NCBI RefSeq assembly: GCF_000143985.1
Contig: NC_014364.1
Coordinates: 310,001-374,000, forward strand
Source of the DNA: Sediminispirochaeta smaragdinae DSM 11293
Lineage (GTDB): Bacteria > Spirochaetota > Spirochaetia > DSM-16054 > Sediminispirochaetaceae
Reading direction: 5' to 3'
Length of the DNA stretch: 64,000 nucleotides
How positions within the stretch are numbered: the stretch's first letter is position 1; every line of letters begins with the position of its first letter. Positions 16,353 to 24,331 of this stretch are shown here, one piece after another. Both the position numbers and the translations under genes were made by a program. The notes beneath the pieces were generated by a model. The model was given only the letters and a program-made list of their open reading frames with translations. It was not told where the DNA came from and searched no databases.

Positions 16353-17498
16353 ATGCAGGATTTATCCCTTTACATGCCGACGAGGATATTTTGTTCTGCT
16401 GGTTCTCTGCTACGGCTGGCAGAGACTATTGGATTGCTTGGAAACCGCTTTCTCCTTGTCACGGAACGTGCTCTTTCAGAGCGTGAGGAGGTTGATCGGA
16501 TACGATCGCTTATAGAACGGGAAGGCGGTGAGGTCATGATTTTTACCGATCTTCCTGCCCGGGCGGACAGTCGTAGTGCGGAGGCTGCCTCCGAGCTTGC
16601 AAAGGTAAGTAGGTTGCATGCCGTTATCGGCTTCGGGGGGCTAAGGGCCCTTGGTATTGCCAGAATGACGGCACTTGCAGCCAACTCCGATAAACGTGTC
16701 GATGATATTCTCTCTGGATCTACCGTTTCTGCTCCTCCGCTCCCTTATATAGAGATTCCCGGGACGCTTCGTAGCCCCTTCATGTGTAGCGATAGGTTTT
16801 TCATTGTCGATGCCAGAAATCGAACCCCTCGATTGGTCAATGCCGAGGGCTTTTTTCCCTTTGCCGCTGTGATCGATCCCGAATTGAGCGGGGGCTTATC
16901 GCCAAAGTATCGGGTGGCTCTATTGCTTGATACCCTCCTTCTTTCCGTGGAGGGCTATCTTTCAGGTCGGAATACATTCTTTTCTGAGACGGCTTTTCTA
17001 AAAGCGGTTGCACTTGCTGTTGATGCAGTGGCCGGGATGGAGGTAGGTAAGGTTGAACGTGCCGGACTCTTTGCCGCTCAGGCCGCCTTCTTCAACGCGC
17101 TCGGAACCGTTTCTGGTTCCCCTGGAGCCGGTACTGCCCTCTCCTGGAGCATAAGTGCTCATCGATCCGTACCTAAAGCCGTTGCCTCTACCATCTTGCT
17201 CCCCTATATCCTTGAATATGGGTTGAGGTCAGCGCCGGAGAAGGTTGCCAGGATGGGAAATATCCTAGGTGAAAATTTAAAGGGCCTTTCAGTGGTTGCT
17301 GCCGCAGATAGGACGGTCGAGCGGCTGCGTTCTTCCATCGGATCTCATGAATTTCCCGGTCGCCTTTCAGAGCTGGACCTTGAACGTGATGCTTTCCCCG
17401 AAGTTGTTGGAAAAGCGAGGGAGCTTCCTTTCATCGCTGATTTACCGGGGCCTCTTTCCTATGATGATCTGATGCAACTGCTTCAACAAGCGTGGTAG
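16353..17498 (+). CDS. Degenerate iron-containing alcohol dehydrogenase homologue
   Basis: 381 aa with the length and fold pattern of group III Fe-dependent alcohol dehydrogenases (PTRIFCSAGSL start, DPELSGGLSPKYRVALLLD, AVASTILLPYILEYG). The active-site residues are largely lost. Asp193 remains, but the His that follows it by four residues is Leu197, the PHG histidine is Lys275 and the intervening metal His is also absent. The NAD motif GGGSxxD is FGGLRAL and the usual TTAGTGSE is GTLRSPFM. So it probably has no metal-dependent dehydrogenase activity and may be structural or regulatory (inference). AGGAGG sits 7 bases before the ATG. It lies 9 bp upstream of the SpoU gene, probably one operon. 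Confidence 0.75.
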   Translation: MQDLSLYMPTRIFCSAGSLLRLAETIGLLGNRFLLVTERALSEREEVDRIRSLIEREGGEVMIFTDLPARADSRSAEAASELAKVSRLHAVIGFGGLRALGIARMTALAANSDKRVDDILSGSTVSAPPLPYIEIPGTLRSPFMCSDRFFIVDARNRTPRLVNAEGFFPFAAVIDPELSGGLSPKYRVALLLDTLLLSVEGYLSGRNTFFSETAFLKAVALAVDAVAGMEVGKVERAGLFAAQAAFFNALGTVSGSPGAGTALSWSISAHRSVPKAVASTILLPYILEYGLRSAPEKVARMGNILGENLKGLSVVAAADRTVERLRSSIGSHEFPGRLSELDLERDAFPEVVGKARELPFIADLPGPLSYDDLMQLLQQAW

Positions 17499-17507
17499 TG
17501 CTGCTGC

Positions 17508-18377
17508 ATGATCACCATAAAAAAATTGGCGGGACTTCCTGCTTCGACACGTATACGAAAATATCCGAGGCTCATGCGGTTTTTTGAAGAAAGCCTCCGA
17601 AATGATGTGCCTATCGATACTACGTACTTACGGGATTTGTTTTCCCTGATCGCTGGGGATCCCTTCGTTACTAGTGCTGTTCGTGAGAAAGTGTCGATTC
17701 TTAATCTGCAGTGTATAGACAAAAATGACGTACTGCGCTCCTGTAATGGATTGCGGCATCTTCTTCTTGAACAACTAGGCGCTTCCCCCGCCGATTGGGA
17801 CCTCTTGCCTCCAAAACCTTTAGAGGAGGGAGGCTGTGAACAGGTGCGAAAAATCATTGAGCTTGATCTTTATCTCGACGATATCCGTTCACCCTTTAAT
17901 GTCGGAAGCATCTTTCGGGCTGCCGAGTCTTTTGGCGTCCGAAAAATTTTTCTCTCCCCTGGTAGTGCGGACCCGCGACATCCCCGGGCGCAGAGAAGTG
18001 CCATGGGATGTGTTGATATCGTTCCTTGGTGTCGCTCTTCTTTTGAAGAGATGCAAACCCACACCACTTCGAATAAGATTGTTGCCCTTGAAACGGGAGG
18101 TTGTCCGTTACATGAATTTCACTTTCCGGCAGGTGGAATACTTGTTATCGGTTCGGAAGAACTGGGAGTCTCACCTGCCTTAATGGAACAGGCAAGTCGG
18201 AGCGGCGGGGCTGTTTCTATAGAAACGGGGGGACGCAAAGGCTCTCTTAATGTATCGGTAGCCACCGGCATCGTCCTTCATGCCTGGTTTTCGCAGTTTC
18301 GTGCCGTCGAACCTGGAGTCCGACGGCACGAAACAACCATTAGCGATGGAGAGCCCGTTCTATCTCCGACTGATTAA
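17508..18377 (+). CDS. SpoU/TrmH-family RNA 2'-O-methyltransferase
   Basis: 289 aa. The C-terminal SPOUT domain (about residues 115-260) has motif 1 DDIRSPFNVGSIFRAAESFG, motif 2 GGILVIGSEELGVSP and motif 3 SIETGGRKGSLNVSVATGIVLH, with the knot Asn/Ser residues intact. The N-terminal about 110 residues are not recognisable as the L30e-like domain of RlmB. The target RNA position cannot be told. Its last 20 codons run through a perfect hairpin and overlap the convergent glutaredoxin gene by 38 bp. Confidence 0.85.
   Translation: MITIKKLAGLPASTRIRKYPRLMRFFEESLRNDVPIDTTYLRDLFSLIAGDPFVTSAVREKVSILNLQCIDKNDVLRSCNGLRHLLLEQLGASPADWDLLPPKPLEEGGCEQVRKIIELDLYLDDIRSPFNVGSIFRAAESFGVRKIFLSPGSADPRHPRAQRSAMGCVDIVPWCRSSFEEMQTHTTSNKIVALETGGCPLHEFHFPAGGILVIGSEELGVSPALMEQASRSGGAVSIETGGRKGSLNVSVATGIVLHAWFSQFRAVEPGVRRHETTISDGEPVLSPTD
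18296..18334. repeat. 14-bp perfect inverted repeat in convergent overlap
   Basis: GTTTCGTGCCGTCG (18296-18309) and its exact complement (18321-18334) with an 11-base loop. It lies inside the 3' end of the SpoU gene and just past the stop of the minus-strand glutaredoxin gene. No T-run follows on either strand, so it is not a standard intrinsic terminator but could block read-through or protect both 3' ends. Confidence 0.75.
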
Positions 18378-18570
18378 ATCCGATGATGATTCTACCGTTG
18401 ATGTCAATAACCGGAACGCCCATTTGCCCGGACTTCTTAACCATTTCTTCCGCCTTTTGCATATTCTGAGCCACATTGTATTCGGTAAAATTGACGCCGC
18501 GGCCACGAAAATACTCTTTTGCTTTTACACAGTAGCCGCATGACGGAGTCGTATAGATTGTTATAGCCAT
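18340..18570 (-). CDS. Glutaredoxin-like redox protein
   Basis: 76 aa, a complete glutaredoxin fold: YTTPSCGYCVKAKEYF with the CGYC redox pair, the cis-proline segment GVPVIDING and the IGFNQSEIERAL C-terminal helix. It resembles NrdH/YruB-type small glutaredoxins that deliver electrons to reductases or stress enzymes. An AAAGGGG ribosome site lies 8 bases upstream, and a near-consensus promoter precedes it. Confidence 0.88.
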   Translation of the reverse strand: MAITIYTTPSCGYCVKAKEYFRGRGVNFTEYNVAQNMQKAEEMVKKSGQMGVPVIDINGRIIIGFNQSEIERALHR

Positions 18571-18600
18571 GGATACACCCCTTTAGGATTTTATATATAG

Positions 18601-18629
18601 ATAATACTATATAACAATATGAATGTCAA
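18601..18629 (-). promoter_or_regulatory. Glutaredoxin promoter
   Basis: Minus-strand TTGACA (18624-18629), 17-bp spacer, TATTAT (18601-18606), followed by a leader of about 25 bases with a good ribosome site. Confidence 0.65.
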
Positions 18630-18647
18630 TTGTTGTCATTAGTGTTA

Positions 18648-18759
18648 GGAATCCTGGTGGTTTCTGTCCCCAGGCATATGAGGGAAACCGAAAAGGCAAG
18701 GCCCTGATAAGATGCAGCTATGAGAAAAGGAGATTTTATTCATGTACCACCGGGATTCC
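18648..18759 (+). repeat. 112-nt structured element with 14-bp terminal inverted repeat
   Basis: GGAATCCTGGTGGT (18648-18661) pairs with ACCACCGGGATTCC (18746-18759) over 14 bp. The only irregular pair is U-G if the plus strand is transcribed; it would be A-C on the minus strand. Inside, GCAT (18674-18677) can pair with ATGC (18712-18715) and AGGG (18681-18684) with CCCT (18702-18705). No open reading frame of note occupies it. It lies between the HDOD gene stop and the glutaredoxin promoter. It could be a structured RNA or a small non-autonomous inverted-repeat element; no clear target duplication flanks it. Confidence 0.45.
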
Positions 18760-18768
18760 GAACAGTAG

Positions 18769-20250
18769 TTACTCTCTATTGTCGGTGTCTTTAGAAAAGG
18801 CGTCGGAAAGCCTTTGCAAAATGGCATTCCCTTGCTCTTCCGAACGGATATGAAACCCTGCAAGTACCTTTGGATCGATCTGCTCAAAGGTAATTTCACC
18901 GTTTTCCAGATTTGCCAGCGCGTTTGCAAGATAAACGGTTTCTACAACATCCCGATATTCTGGATCACATTCGGAAGGTTCATGGTGGAATCTGATTGCT
19001 TCTACGAGGGTTGCAGGGAAGTTCCACTTTTCTGCGATACGACCACCGATTTCCGCATGATTGAGGCCGGCGGATAGGTCTTCAAAAAGATCTCTGTCGA
19101 TTTCACGTTCTGTACAGAAATTGCTGATTCTATCGAGAAGTTTTGGGTGGACATGGGCAAAGACAATCTTTCCCATATCGTGGAGGATTCCTCCGACATA
19201 GGCATCGTCGAGAAGGTCCTTCTTTTTCTTGAAGCTTCTGGCAAGGGAATAGGCGTAAAAAGCCGTGCGATAGGAGTGATCCCAAAGCCATTTTTGGTCC
19301 TGGGAGAGAATTTTCTGGGTCCCGTAGCTGTAAAGAAGGTTCTTTAATCCACGTAGGCCTACCAACTTGACCGCTTCCACTATGTTATCAACCCGTTTAG
19401 GCAGCATGAATTGCGCCGAGTTAACAACCTTAAGAAGATCGGCGGTTAACGAGGGGTCTGTGCTGATCTGTCTTGCGATATCGGTTATTTCCGAGTCGGG
19501 ATCATTGATGAGCTTCTGCAAAAAAACGATGTTGTCGGGAAATTGAGGAAGTTCGTTGATTTCCGAAACTACTTCTTCCGAAAGTTTGTCAAGATTCTCG
19601 ATGTGAACATCCGAAAAGGGGATGGTTATCCTTGCTACGGTTTCTCCGTCTACGGTATCGATGTCGAAAGCATCCTCATCAAGCCCCAGCTTTTTCAGCA
19701 TCAGCACAAGGATGACGATACCAAGACCCGCCCCTTCCGAGTCATCAAGGACCGTGGATAGGGCCTCTTCCATTGTTTCAAAGGCTCGGGAACGAGCTAT
19801 GCGGTCGTAGACTCTGATTTGTTCCTTTTTGCTTATCTCCACATTATTTTTGACACTCAGTGTAAAGGTTTTCCCTCTTGCCTGAAAAACAACCTTAATA
19901 TACAAGCCTGCTTGCTTTTGCAATTCAAGAAAATGGCCAATATTGGAAAGAGTTTCCTCTTTGAAATGTTTCATACCCTCTGAATAGTCTCTTGCATTAT
20001 TGATGTCCAGTTCTTTTTCTTTAAAGTAAACCCGCTTTGTGTTGGCCTTTTTTGCGTTTACCGAAAGCTCTTTCAAACAGTAAGCGATGCGGTCCTTGAG
20101 ATGTTCCTGCCCAAACTCGGAAAGAAAAATACCGAGTACATCTTCTAGATATACTTCGGTCTCTCGTGGAAGAGTATAGGTTTTAATTGCAATAGGAACG
20201 GCGTTACGTGCCGCCTTCTGGATTTGTACTACATTTACTTCCGGTGCCAT
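18769..20250 (-). CDS. HATPase-like plus HDOD domain signalling protein
   Basis: 493 aa with two parts. The N-terminal half (residues 1-215) carries GHKL ATPase hallmarks: an N-box CLKELSVNAKKANTK (about 58-72) and a G-box DDSEGAGLGIVILVLMLKKLG (169-189), as in histidine kinases and anti-sigma kinases, but no phosphorylatable His domain. The C-terminal half (about 230-470) is an HDOD domain, FPDNIVFLQKLINDPDSEITDIARQISTDPSLTADLLKVVNSAQF, and unlike many HDOD proteins it keeps an HD motif, LHDMGK (His357-Asp358), plus a later HHEPS. A role in a chemotaxis, nucleotide or stress signalling output is inferred. It is a single gene with its own promoter region. Confidence 0.75.
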   Translation of the reverse strand: MAPEVNVVQIQKAARNAVPIAIKTYTLPRETEVYLEDVLGIFLSEFGQEHLKDRIAYCLKELSVNAKKANTKRVYFKEKELDINNARDYSEGMKHFKEETLSNIGHFLELQKQAGLYIKVVFQARGKTFTLSVKNNVEISKKEQIRVYDRIARSRAFETMEEALSTVLDDSEGAGLGIVILVLMLKKLGLDEDAFDIDTVDGETVARITIPFSDVHIENLDKLSEEVVSEINELPQFPDNIVFLQKLINDPDSEITDIARQISTDPSLTADLLKVVNSAQFMLPKRVDNIVEAVKLVGLRGLKNLLYSYGTQKILSQDQKWLWDHSYRTAFYAYSLARSFKKKKDLLDDAYVGGILHDMGKIVFAHVHPKLLDRISNFCTEREIDRDLFEDLSAGLNHAEIGGRIAEKWNFPATLVEAIRFHHEPSECDPEYRDVVETVYLANALANLENGEITFEQIDPKVLAGFHIRSEEQGNAILQRLSDAFSKDTDNRE

Positions 20251-20254
20251 GAAA

Positions 20255-20304
20255 CTATTACCTGCCTAACAATATGCTTGCAAACGATATTAATGATTAG
20301 GCAG
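20255..20304 (-). promoter_or_regulatory. Palindrome and candidate promoter upstream of the HDOD gene
   Basis: CTGCCTAA (20262-20269) and TTAGGCAG (20297-20304) form an inverted repeat with inner AATAT/ATATT pairing. A minus-strand TTGCAA (20278-20283), 17-bp spacer and TAATAG (20255-20260) lie inside or next to it, 4 bases before the ATG. It may be an operator; evidence is positional only. Confidence 0.3.
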
Positions 20305-20324
20305 TAAGTCGATGCTGTCAAGTA

Positions 20325-22715
20325 TTAGCTTGAATAGTTTTTTACGAGGTCGGCCATCTCTTTCAGCCTTCTCGCTACTTTCCCGTTGATACTTTCAGGG
20401 GGGTAGATCCCTTTTTTGTTCCGTTTTCCCTCTTCCAGGCCTGTGAGGAGTTCCATTCCCTCTCCTACGGTATCGACCGACCAGACGTGAAAGCTTCCGT
20501 TTCGCACCACATCGCAGACTTCATCGGACAACATCAGGTTGTTTTGGTTTATTGCGGGTATAATGACTCCTTGACTACCCGAAAGCCCTGTTTGGCGGCA
20601 GATATTGAAAAAGCCTTCAATTTTTTCGCTGATCCCTCCGACGGGCTGGAGTTGTCCGAGTTGATTTACCGATCCGGTAACGGCAATGTCTTGTCTAAGT
20701 GGAATTTCTCCTATGGCCGAAAGAAGGGCATAGACCTCGGTTGAGCTTGCCGAATCGCCGTCTATTTCGCTGTAGCTTTGTTCAAAACAAATATTTGCAT
20801 AGATTGAAAGGGGAATTTCTCTTGCGTAGGTGCGTCGGAGAAATCCTTCGATAATAAGAAGCCACTTGTCGTGGATTTCTCCGGAAAGGCCGACTTCCCG
20901 TTCAATATTAATGATTCCCTCACTGCCGGGGGCGGCACTCGCAGATATAACGGTAGGAAGACCATAGGCGTAATAGCCTCGGTCGTGGACGGCAAGGCCG
21001 TTGACCTTCCCTACCGCATTCCCTTCAAGTTGTAACAGCATCTCTCCGCTAAGAATCATCTCGGTCATCTTTTCTTCCGGAAGATTCCATAGAAATTTCC
21101 GTTCCTCAAGAGCCCGGGCAACAGCTTCTCTGTCGATATCTTTCTTTCCCAGTTTACCGCTCCAGTAGTCCGCCTCCCTGATTAGGTCGGCAATAAGGGA
21201 GAAGCGAGTGGATAGACGGTCACGTTGTTCTGATAATTTGATTCCGTATTCGATGATTGCGGCCATTCCTGATCGGGCGATTTCCCGTAACGATTCATCA
21301 TCACAGATCATGTTTGCAAAACCAATATAACGGCCACAATTTTCGGCCGTCCGCTCCATAACCGAATCGAATTCCGCGGTTATCTTAAAATGTTTTGCGA
21401 AGTCCATATCCTGGCCGTAGAGCAGATCGTAAAGATTTTCTGTGCCGGTAAGGATAACCTTGGTATCGATGGATATGGCCTTGGGTTTAAGAACCGTATG
21501 CTGAAGCGTGATTCCCCCTTCCGGTCCCTGTATTTCCACTTCTCCGGTTTGCAATGCCCGTTTCAGGTGTTCCCATACCCCTTCTTCCTGGAGAAGATCG
21601 TGGGCGTTGAGGACAATAAAACCTCCCCTTGCACGAATGAGAGAGCCTGATTTTATCATCATGAAGGTTGTGCCCCCCTCTCCGCCGAGATCAAAGCGTG
21701 ATTCGATGACTCCGAAGAGGTTGGAGTAGGTAGGGTGATTTTCAAAAATAACAGGCACGGTCTCTGTGGTGCCATTATCTACGATTACATTTACTCCATA
21801 ACGAATGAGTGCGGGAAACGGTCCATCATCCTCTTCGCCACGTTCTCTTAAGAAAAGGTAGGTATGGGAGCGTAGATCGTTTCGAAGGCTGTCCAGATAG
21901 GCTTCAACCGATGCAGAGCGGTAATCGGTCGCTATGTTGTCGATTGCCTCATCGATTACTGGTTGGAGAACCTCTGCTTTGAGGGTCTCTATCTCTTTAT
22001 CTAAGGCAATGCGGCCGCTGTGGAGCTCTTCAAACTGTTTTTTCAATTCATCCATAAGCCGAAAATAGGCTTCGCGAAGCTTTTCCCACTGTTGGTCCGT
22101 GATGTCGCCCCTTGCCGCCTGTTCCTGGAGCTCGTCGAAATCAATGGCTTTTCCCTCTATAATGGGCTTAAGATCGGTGGTTTCTTTCTCTTGCTCACGG
22201 ATCTGTATGATTTGGAATCCCTCTTTCCGAAAACGGGCCTCGAGATCGGTGATAACAAGATTTTCCTGCTCTTCCACCGTCCTCACCAATCCGTTCCGTC
22301 GCTCTTTTACTTCGTCGCTTTCTATCCTTGTTCGCAGGGCTGTCTTGAGTTTCTCGACAAGGTCGTGAATTTCACGTTTAAAGAGACGTCCCTTTCCTTT
22401 TTCAAGGTAAAGCACTTTCGGGGCGTCGGGATCATCAAAATTGTAGACGTACACCACATCTTCCAACGGGGAGCCCTGCTTGGGCTTAAGCGCTGCAAGA
22501 ATTTTTCGTATGGCACTTGTTCTCCCTGTGCCTGGAAGACCGGTGACGAAGACATTATATCCTCGTCCTCTCATTTCCGTTCCCATTTTCAGGGCCCGGA
22601 TGGCTCGGGGCTGGCCAATAATATCGGGACTGTCGATGTGAGCTCCGAATTCGGAGATTTCGCTTTCGGTAATGATAAGTTCAAGGGACTCGGCATTCAA
22701 TTCTTGTTTACTCAT
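20325..22715 (-). CDS. LonB-type ATP-dependent protease
   Basis: 796-aa member of the Lon-like family with an N-terminal AAA-type region and C-terminal Lon protease domain. Visible are the Walker A GLPGTGRTSAIRKIL (about residues 59-73), a coiled-coil insertion (about 150-260), a Walker B-like GGFIVLNAHDLL, and the Ser-Lys catalytic dyad in EIDGDSASSTEVYAL and GGISEKIEGFF. It degrades misfolded or regulatory proteins in the cytoplasm. It lacks the N-terminal substrate domain of LonA. It has its own promoter, shared head-to-head with the nif3 gene, and a GGAG ribosome site. Confidence 0.88.
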   Translation of the reverse strand: MSKQELNAESLELIITESEISEFGAHIDSPDIIGQPRAIRALKMGTEMRGRGYNVFVTGLPGTGRTSAIRKILAALKPKQGSPLEDVVYVYNFDDPDAPKVLYLEKGKGRLFKREIHDLVEKLKTALRTRIESDEVKERRNGLVRTVEEQENLVITDLEARFRKEGFQIIQIREQEKETTDLKPIIEGKAIDFDELQEQAARGDITDQQWEKLREAYFRLMDELKKQFEELHSGRIALDKEIETLKAEVLQPVIDEAIDNIATDYRSASVEAYLDSLRNDLRSHTYLFLRERGEEDDGPFPALIRYGVNVIVDNGTTETVPVIFENHPTYSNLFGVIESRFDLGGEGGTTFMMIKSGSLIRARGGFIVLNAHDLLQEEGVWEHLKRALQTGEVEIQGPEGGITLQHTVLKPKAISIDTKVILTGTENLYDLLYGQDMDFAKHFKITAEFDSVMERTAENCGRYIGFANMICDDESLREIARSGMAAIIEYGIKLSEQRDRLSTRFSLIADLIREADYWSGKLGKKDIDREAVARALEERKFLWNLPEEKMTEMILSGEMLLQLEGNAVGKVNGLAVHDRGYYAYGLPTVISASAAPGSEGIINIEREVGLSGEIHDKWLLIIEGFLRRTYAREIPLSIYANICFEQSYSEIDGDSASSTEVYALLSAIGEIPLRQDIAVTGSVNQLGQLQPVGGISEKIEGFFNICRQTGLSGSQGVIIPAINQNNLMLSDEVCDVVRNGSFHVWSVDTVGEGMELLTGLEEGKRNKKGIYPPESINGKVARRLKEMADLVKNYSS

Positions 22716-22732
22716 GAAGACTCCAGTTCCCC

Positions 22733-22785
22733 ACTATAGTTAGCCCCCTCTCGGGTTGTCAAGCGAGAGGGGCGAGGCGTATAAT
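22733..22785. promoter_or_regulatory. Back-to-back promoters in an inverted repeat (LonB / Nif3)
   Basis: CCCCTCTCG (22745-22753) and CGAGAGGGG (22764-22772) form a perfect 9-bp inverted repeat. Its loop carries both -35 boxes: TTGTCA on plus (22756-22761, 18-bp spacer to TATAAT 22780-22785) and TTGACA on minus (22757-22762, 18-bp spacer to TATAGT 22733-22738). The plus promoter ends 6 bases before the nif3 ATG. One protein bound to the repeat would affect both genes. Confidence 0.6.
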
Positions 22786-22791
22786 AGATGC

Positions 22792-23553
22792 ATGACAGTC
22801 AGTGAACTTGATGCCTATTTTCGCTCGATTCTTGCTATCGATGATCTTGCCGGAGTCGATTACTCCCTCAATGGTCTGCAGGTCGGACGCTTCGACATGC
22901 CGGTGCGAAAGGTCGCCTTTGCCGTTGATGCCTGCGAAGAGAGTATCCTCCGGACAAAAGATATCGGCGCGCAGATGCTCTTCGTACATCACGGCCTTTT
23001 TTGGGGAAAGGAACAGAGTATAACCGGTTCTCATTATCGCCGCATTGCCGCTTTGATCGAGAATGATATTGCCCTGTATGCGGCACATTTGCCTCTCGAC
23101 ATGCACGAAACATACGGCAATAATGCGGGCCTTGCCAAACAGCTTGGTTTGAAAGATATAGAACCCTTTGGTGTGTTTCGAAGAGTTCGAATCGGCTGTG
23201 CCGGTCGTTTTGAAACACCCCAAACCATCGATGATGTTCTTGCCCTGTTGGAAATGGATAGGGAAGAGCTCCTGGGAGTTCTCGCTTTTGGCCCTGAAAA
23301 GATTTCTTCTGTGGCCATTATTTCGGGTGGTGCGGACAAAGATGTAGAGCAGGCGATTGAAAAGGGTGTCGATCTCTATCTCACAGGAGAGCTGAGCCAT
23401 CAGGTTTATCATTTGTGCCAGGAATCGGGTATCAATCTCATTGCTGCCGGTCATTATCGAACCGAGGTGTATGGTGTTCAATTGATGGCGGGCAAGTTGG
23501 AAGCGGATACCGGGATTGAAACCTGCTTTATCGATCTTCCGACGGGGCTGTAA
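22792..23553 (+). CDS. Nif3-like dinuclear metal-centre protein (DUF34)
   Basis: 253 aa, the usual length of short Nif3 proteins. The metal-binding segments are LFVHHGLFWGK (HH) and, at the C-terminus, AAGHYRTEVYGVQLMAGKLE (H and E). Others are AAHLPLDMH and ISGGADKDVEQAI. Function is debated; the related RppA-like/GTP cyclohydrolase I type 2 label is uncertain. The start at 22792 follows the TATAAT box by 6 bases and lacks a ribosome site. It overlaps lspA by one base (TAATG). Confidence 0.85.
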   Translation: MTVSELDAYFRSILAIDDLAGVDYSLNGLQVGRFDMPVRKVAFAVDACEESILRTKDIGAQMLFVHHGLFWGKEQSITGSHYRRIAALIENDIALYAAHLPLDMHETYGNNAGLAKQLGLKDIEPFGVFRRVRIGCAGRFETPQTIDDVLALLEMDREELLGVLAFGPEKISSVAIISGGADKDVEQAIEKGVDLYLTGELSHQVYHLCQESGINLIAAGHYRTEVYGVQLMAGKLEADTGIETCFIDLPTGL

Positions 23554-24050
23554 TGGAGAAGCCGTATCGCCCATTTTTTCTCACCGCGGCCATCATTCTG
23601 CTGGATCAGCTCACAAAATGGTTGATTGTTTCTCTTGTTCCCTATCATACCGTTGCACGGAGTTTCGGCGGAGATTTTTTGCGTATCATTCATACGCGTA
23701 ATCTTGCGGTGGCCTTTAGTCTTGGAAACGGATTTCCACAGCCGGTCAAGCTTTTCTTATTTATTTTGGTGCCTCTCATCGCCCTTGTTGCAATTTCCGT
23801 CTATCTTGTGAAAGGTCGGGACCTTTCCTCTTTCCAGCGTTGGGTGCTTGCCGCTATTGTCGGCGGGGGGGCGGGGAATATCATTGATAGGATTTTTCGT
23901 CCCGAGGGGGTTGTCGATTTTATCGATGTTAAATTTTATGGACTTTTCGGGCTCGATCGTTGGCCTACCTTTAATGTCGCAGATTCTACGGTTGTGGTAG
24001 CAGGCATCGCCCTTCTTATCTCGTTTTTTCTGGAGGAAAGAAAGCAATGA
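23553..24050 (+). CDS. lspA: Lipoprotein signal peptidase
   Basis: Signal peptidase II, 165 aa, with four membrane helices. The two catalytic aspartates lie in GNIIDRIFRPEGVVDFIDV and FNVADSTVVVAGI, and the N-terminal DQLTKWLI and RNLAVAFSL segments match the family. It cleaves prolipoproteins such as the lipobox-bearing binding proteins at 41509 and 50736. Overlaps both neighbours, so nif3, lspA and the next gene form an operon. Confidence 0.95.
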   Translation: MEKPYRPFFLTAAIILLDQLTKWLIVSLVPYHTVARSFGGDFLRIIHTRNLAVAFSLGNGFPQPVKLFLFILVPLIALVAISVYLVKGRDLSSFQRWVLAAIVGGGAGNIIDRIFRPEGVVDFIDVKFYGLFGLDRWPTFNVADSTVVVAGIALLISFFLEERKQ

Positions 24051-24322
24051 ACAAGAAAGCCAATACCGTGATTTTTATACTCGCCGCATCATTTCTCAAT
24101 ATTGTCATTATGATTGTTCTCATGCTGGGGCTTTTTGCCCTTGCTTCTTTACTTTTACCTGCCGATACTGGTGCCGGTCTTGGACAGTTTATTTTTCTCC
24201 TTATTTTTGCTGCGTCGGTGGGCGGGAGTTTTTTTATCTACCACAAGTTGGTCGGTTTTATCTCGAAAAAAATAGATATGGAAAAATATTTCCATCCCAT
24301 CTTTCGGAGCCGTAAGCGCTAG
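24047..24322 (+). CDS. Small two-helix membrane protein
   Basis: 91 aa, two hydrophobic helices (about residues 7-36 and 46-70) and a basic C-terminus ending FRSRKR. Starts with an ATGA overlap on lspA. I do not recognise a family; linkage to lspA hints at an envelope role only. It ends 9 bp from the convergent unknown gene. Confidence 0.6.
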   Translation: MNKKANTVIFILAASFLNIVIMIVLMLGLFALASLLLPADTGAGLGQFIFLLIFAASVGGSFFIYHKLVGFISKKIDMEKYFHPIFRSRKR

Positions 24323-24331
24323 CTTTTGGGA

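Noticed and set aside
18648-18759. Known riboswitch (c-di-GMP, cobalamin, SAM, TPP, lysine)
   Set aside because: Compared by eye with the core consensus of each; GGGAAACC and AAGGC stretches look suggestive, but required elements and order are missing, and no plus-strand gene follows.
22020-22739. 239-aa open frame opposite the LonB gene
   Set aside because: Antisense to a clear protease with Walker A motif and Ser-Lys dyad; the frame has phenylalanine-rich composition typical of a reverse-strand shadow.
22759-23574. 271-aa open frame opposite nif3
   Set aside because: Nif3 on the plus strand carries all metal-binding motifs; the reverse frame has none.
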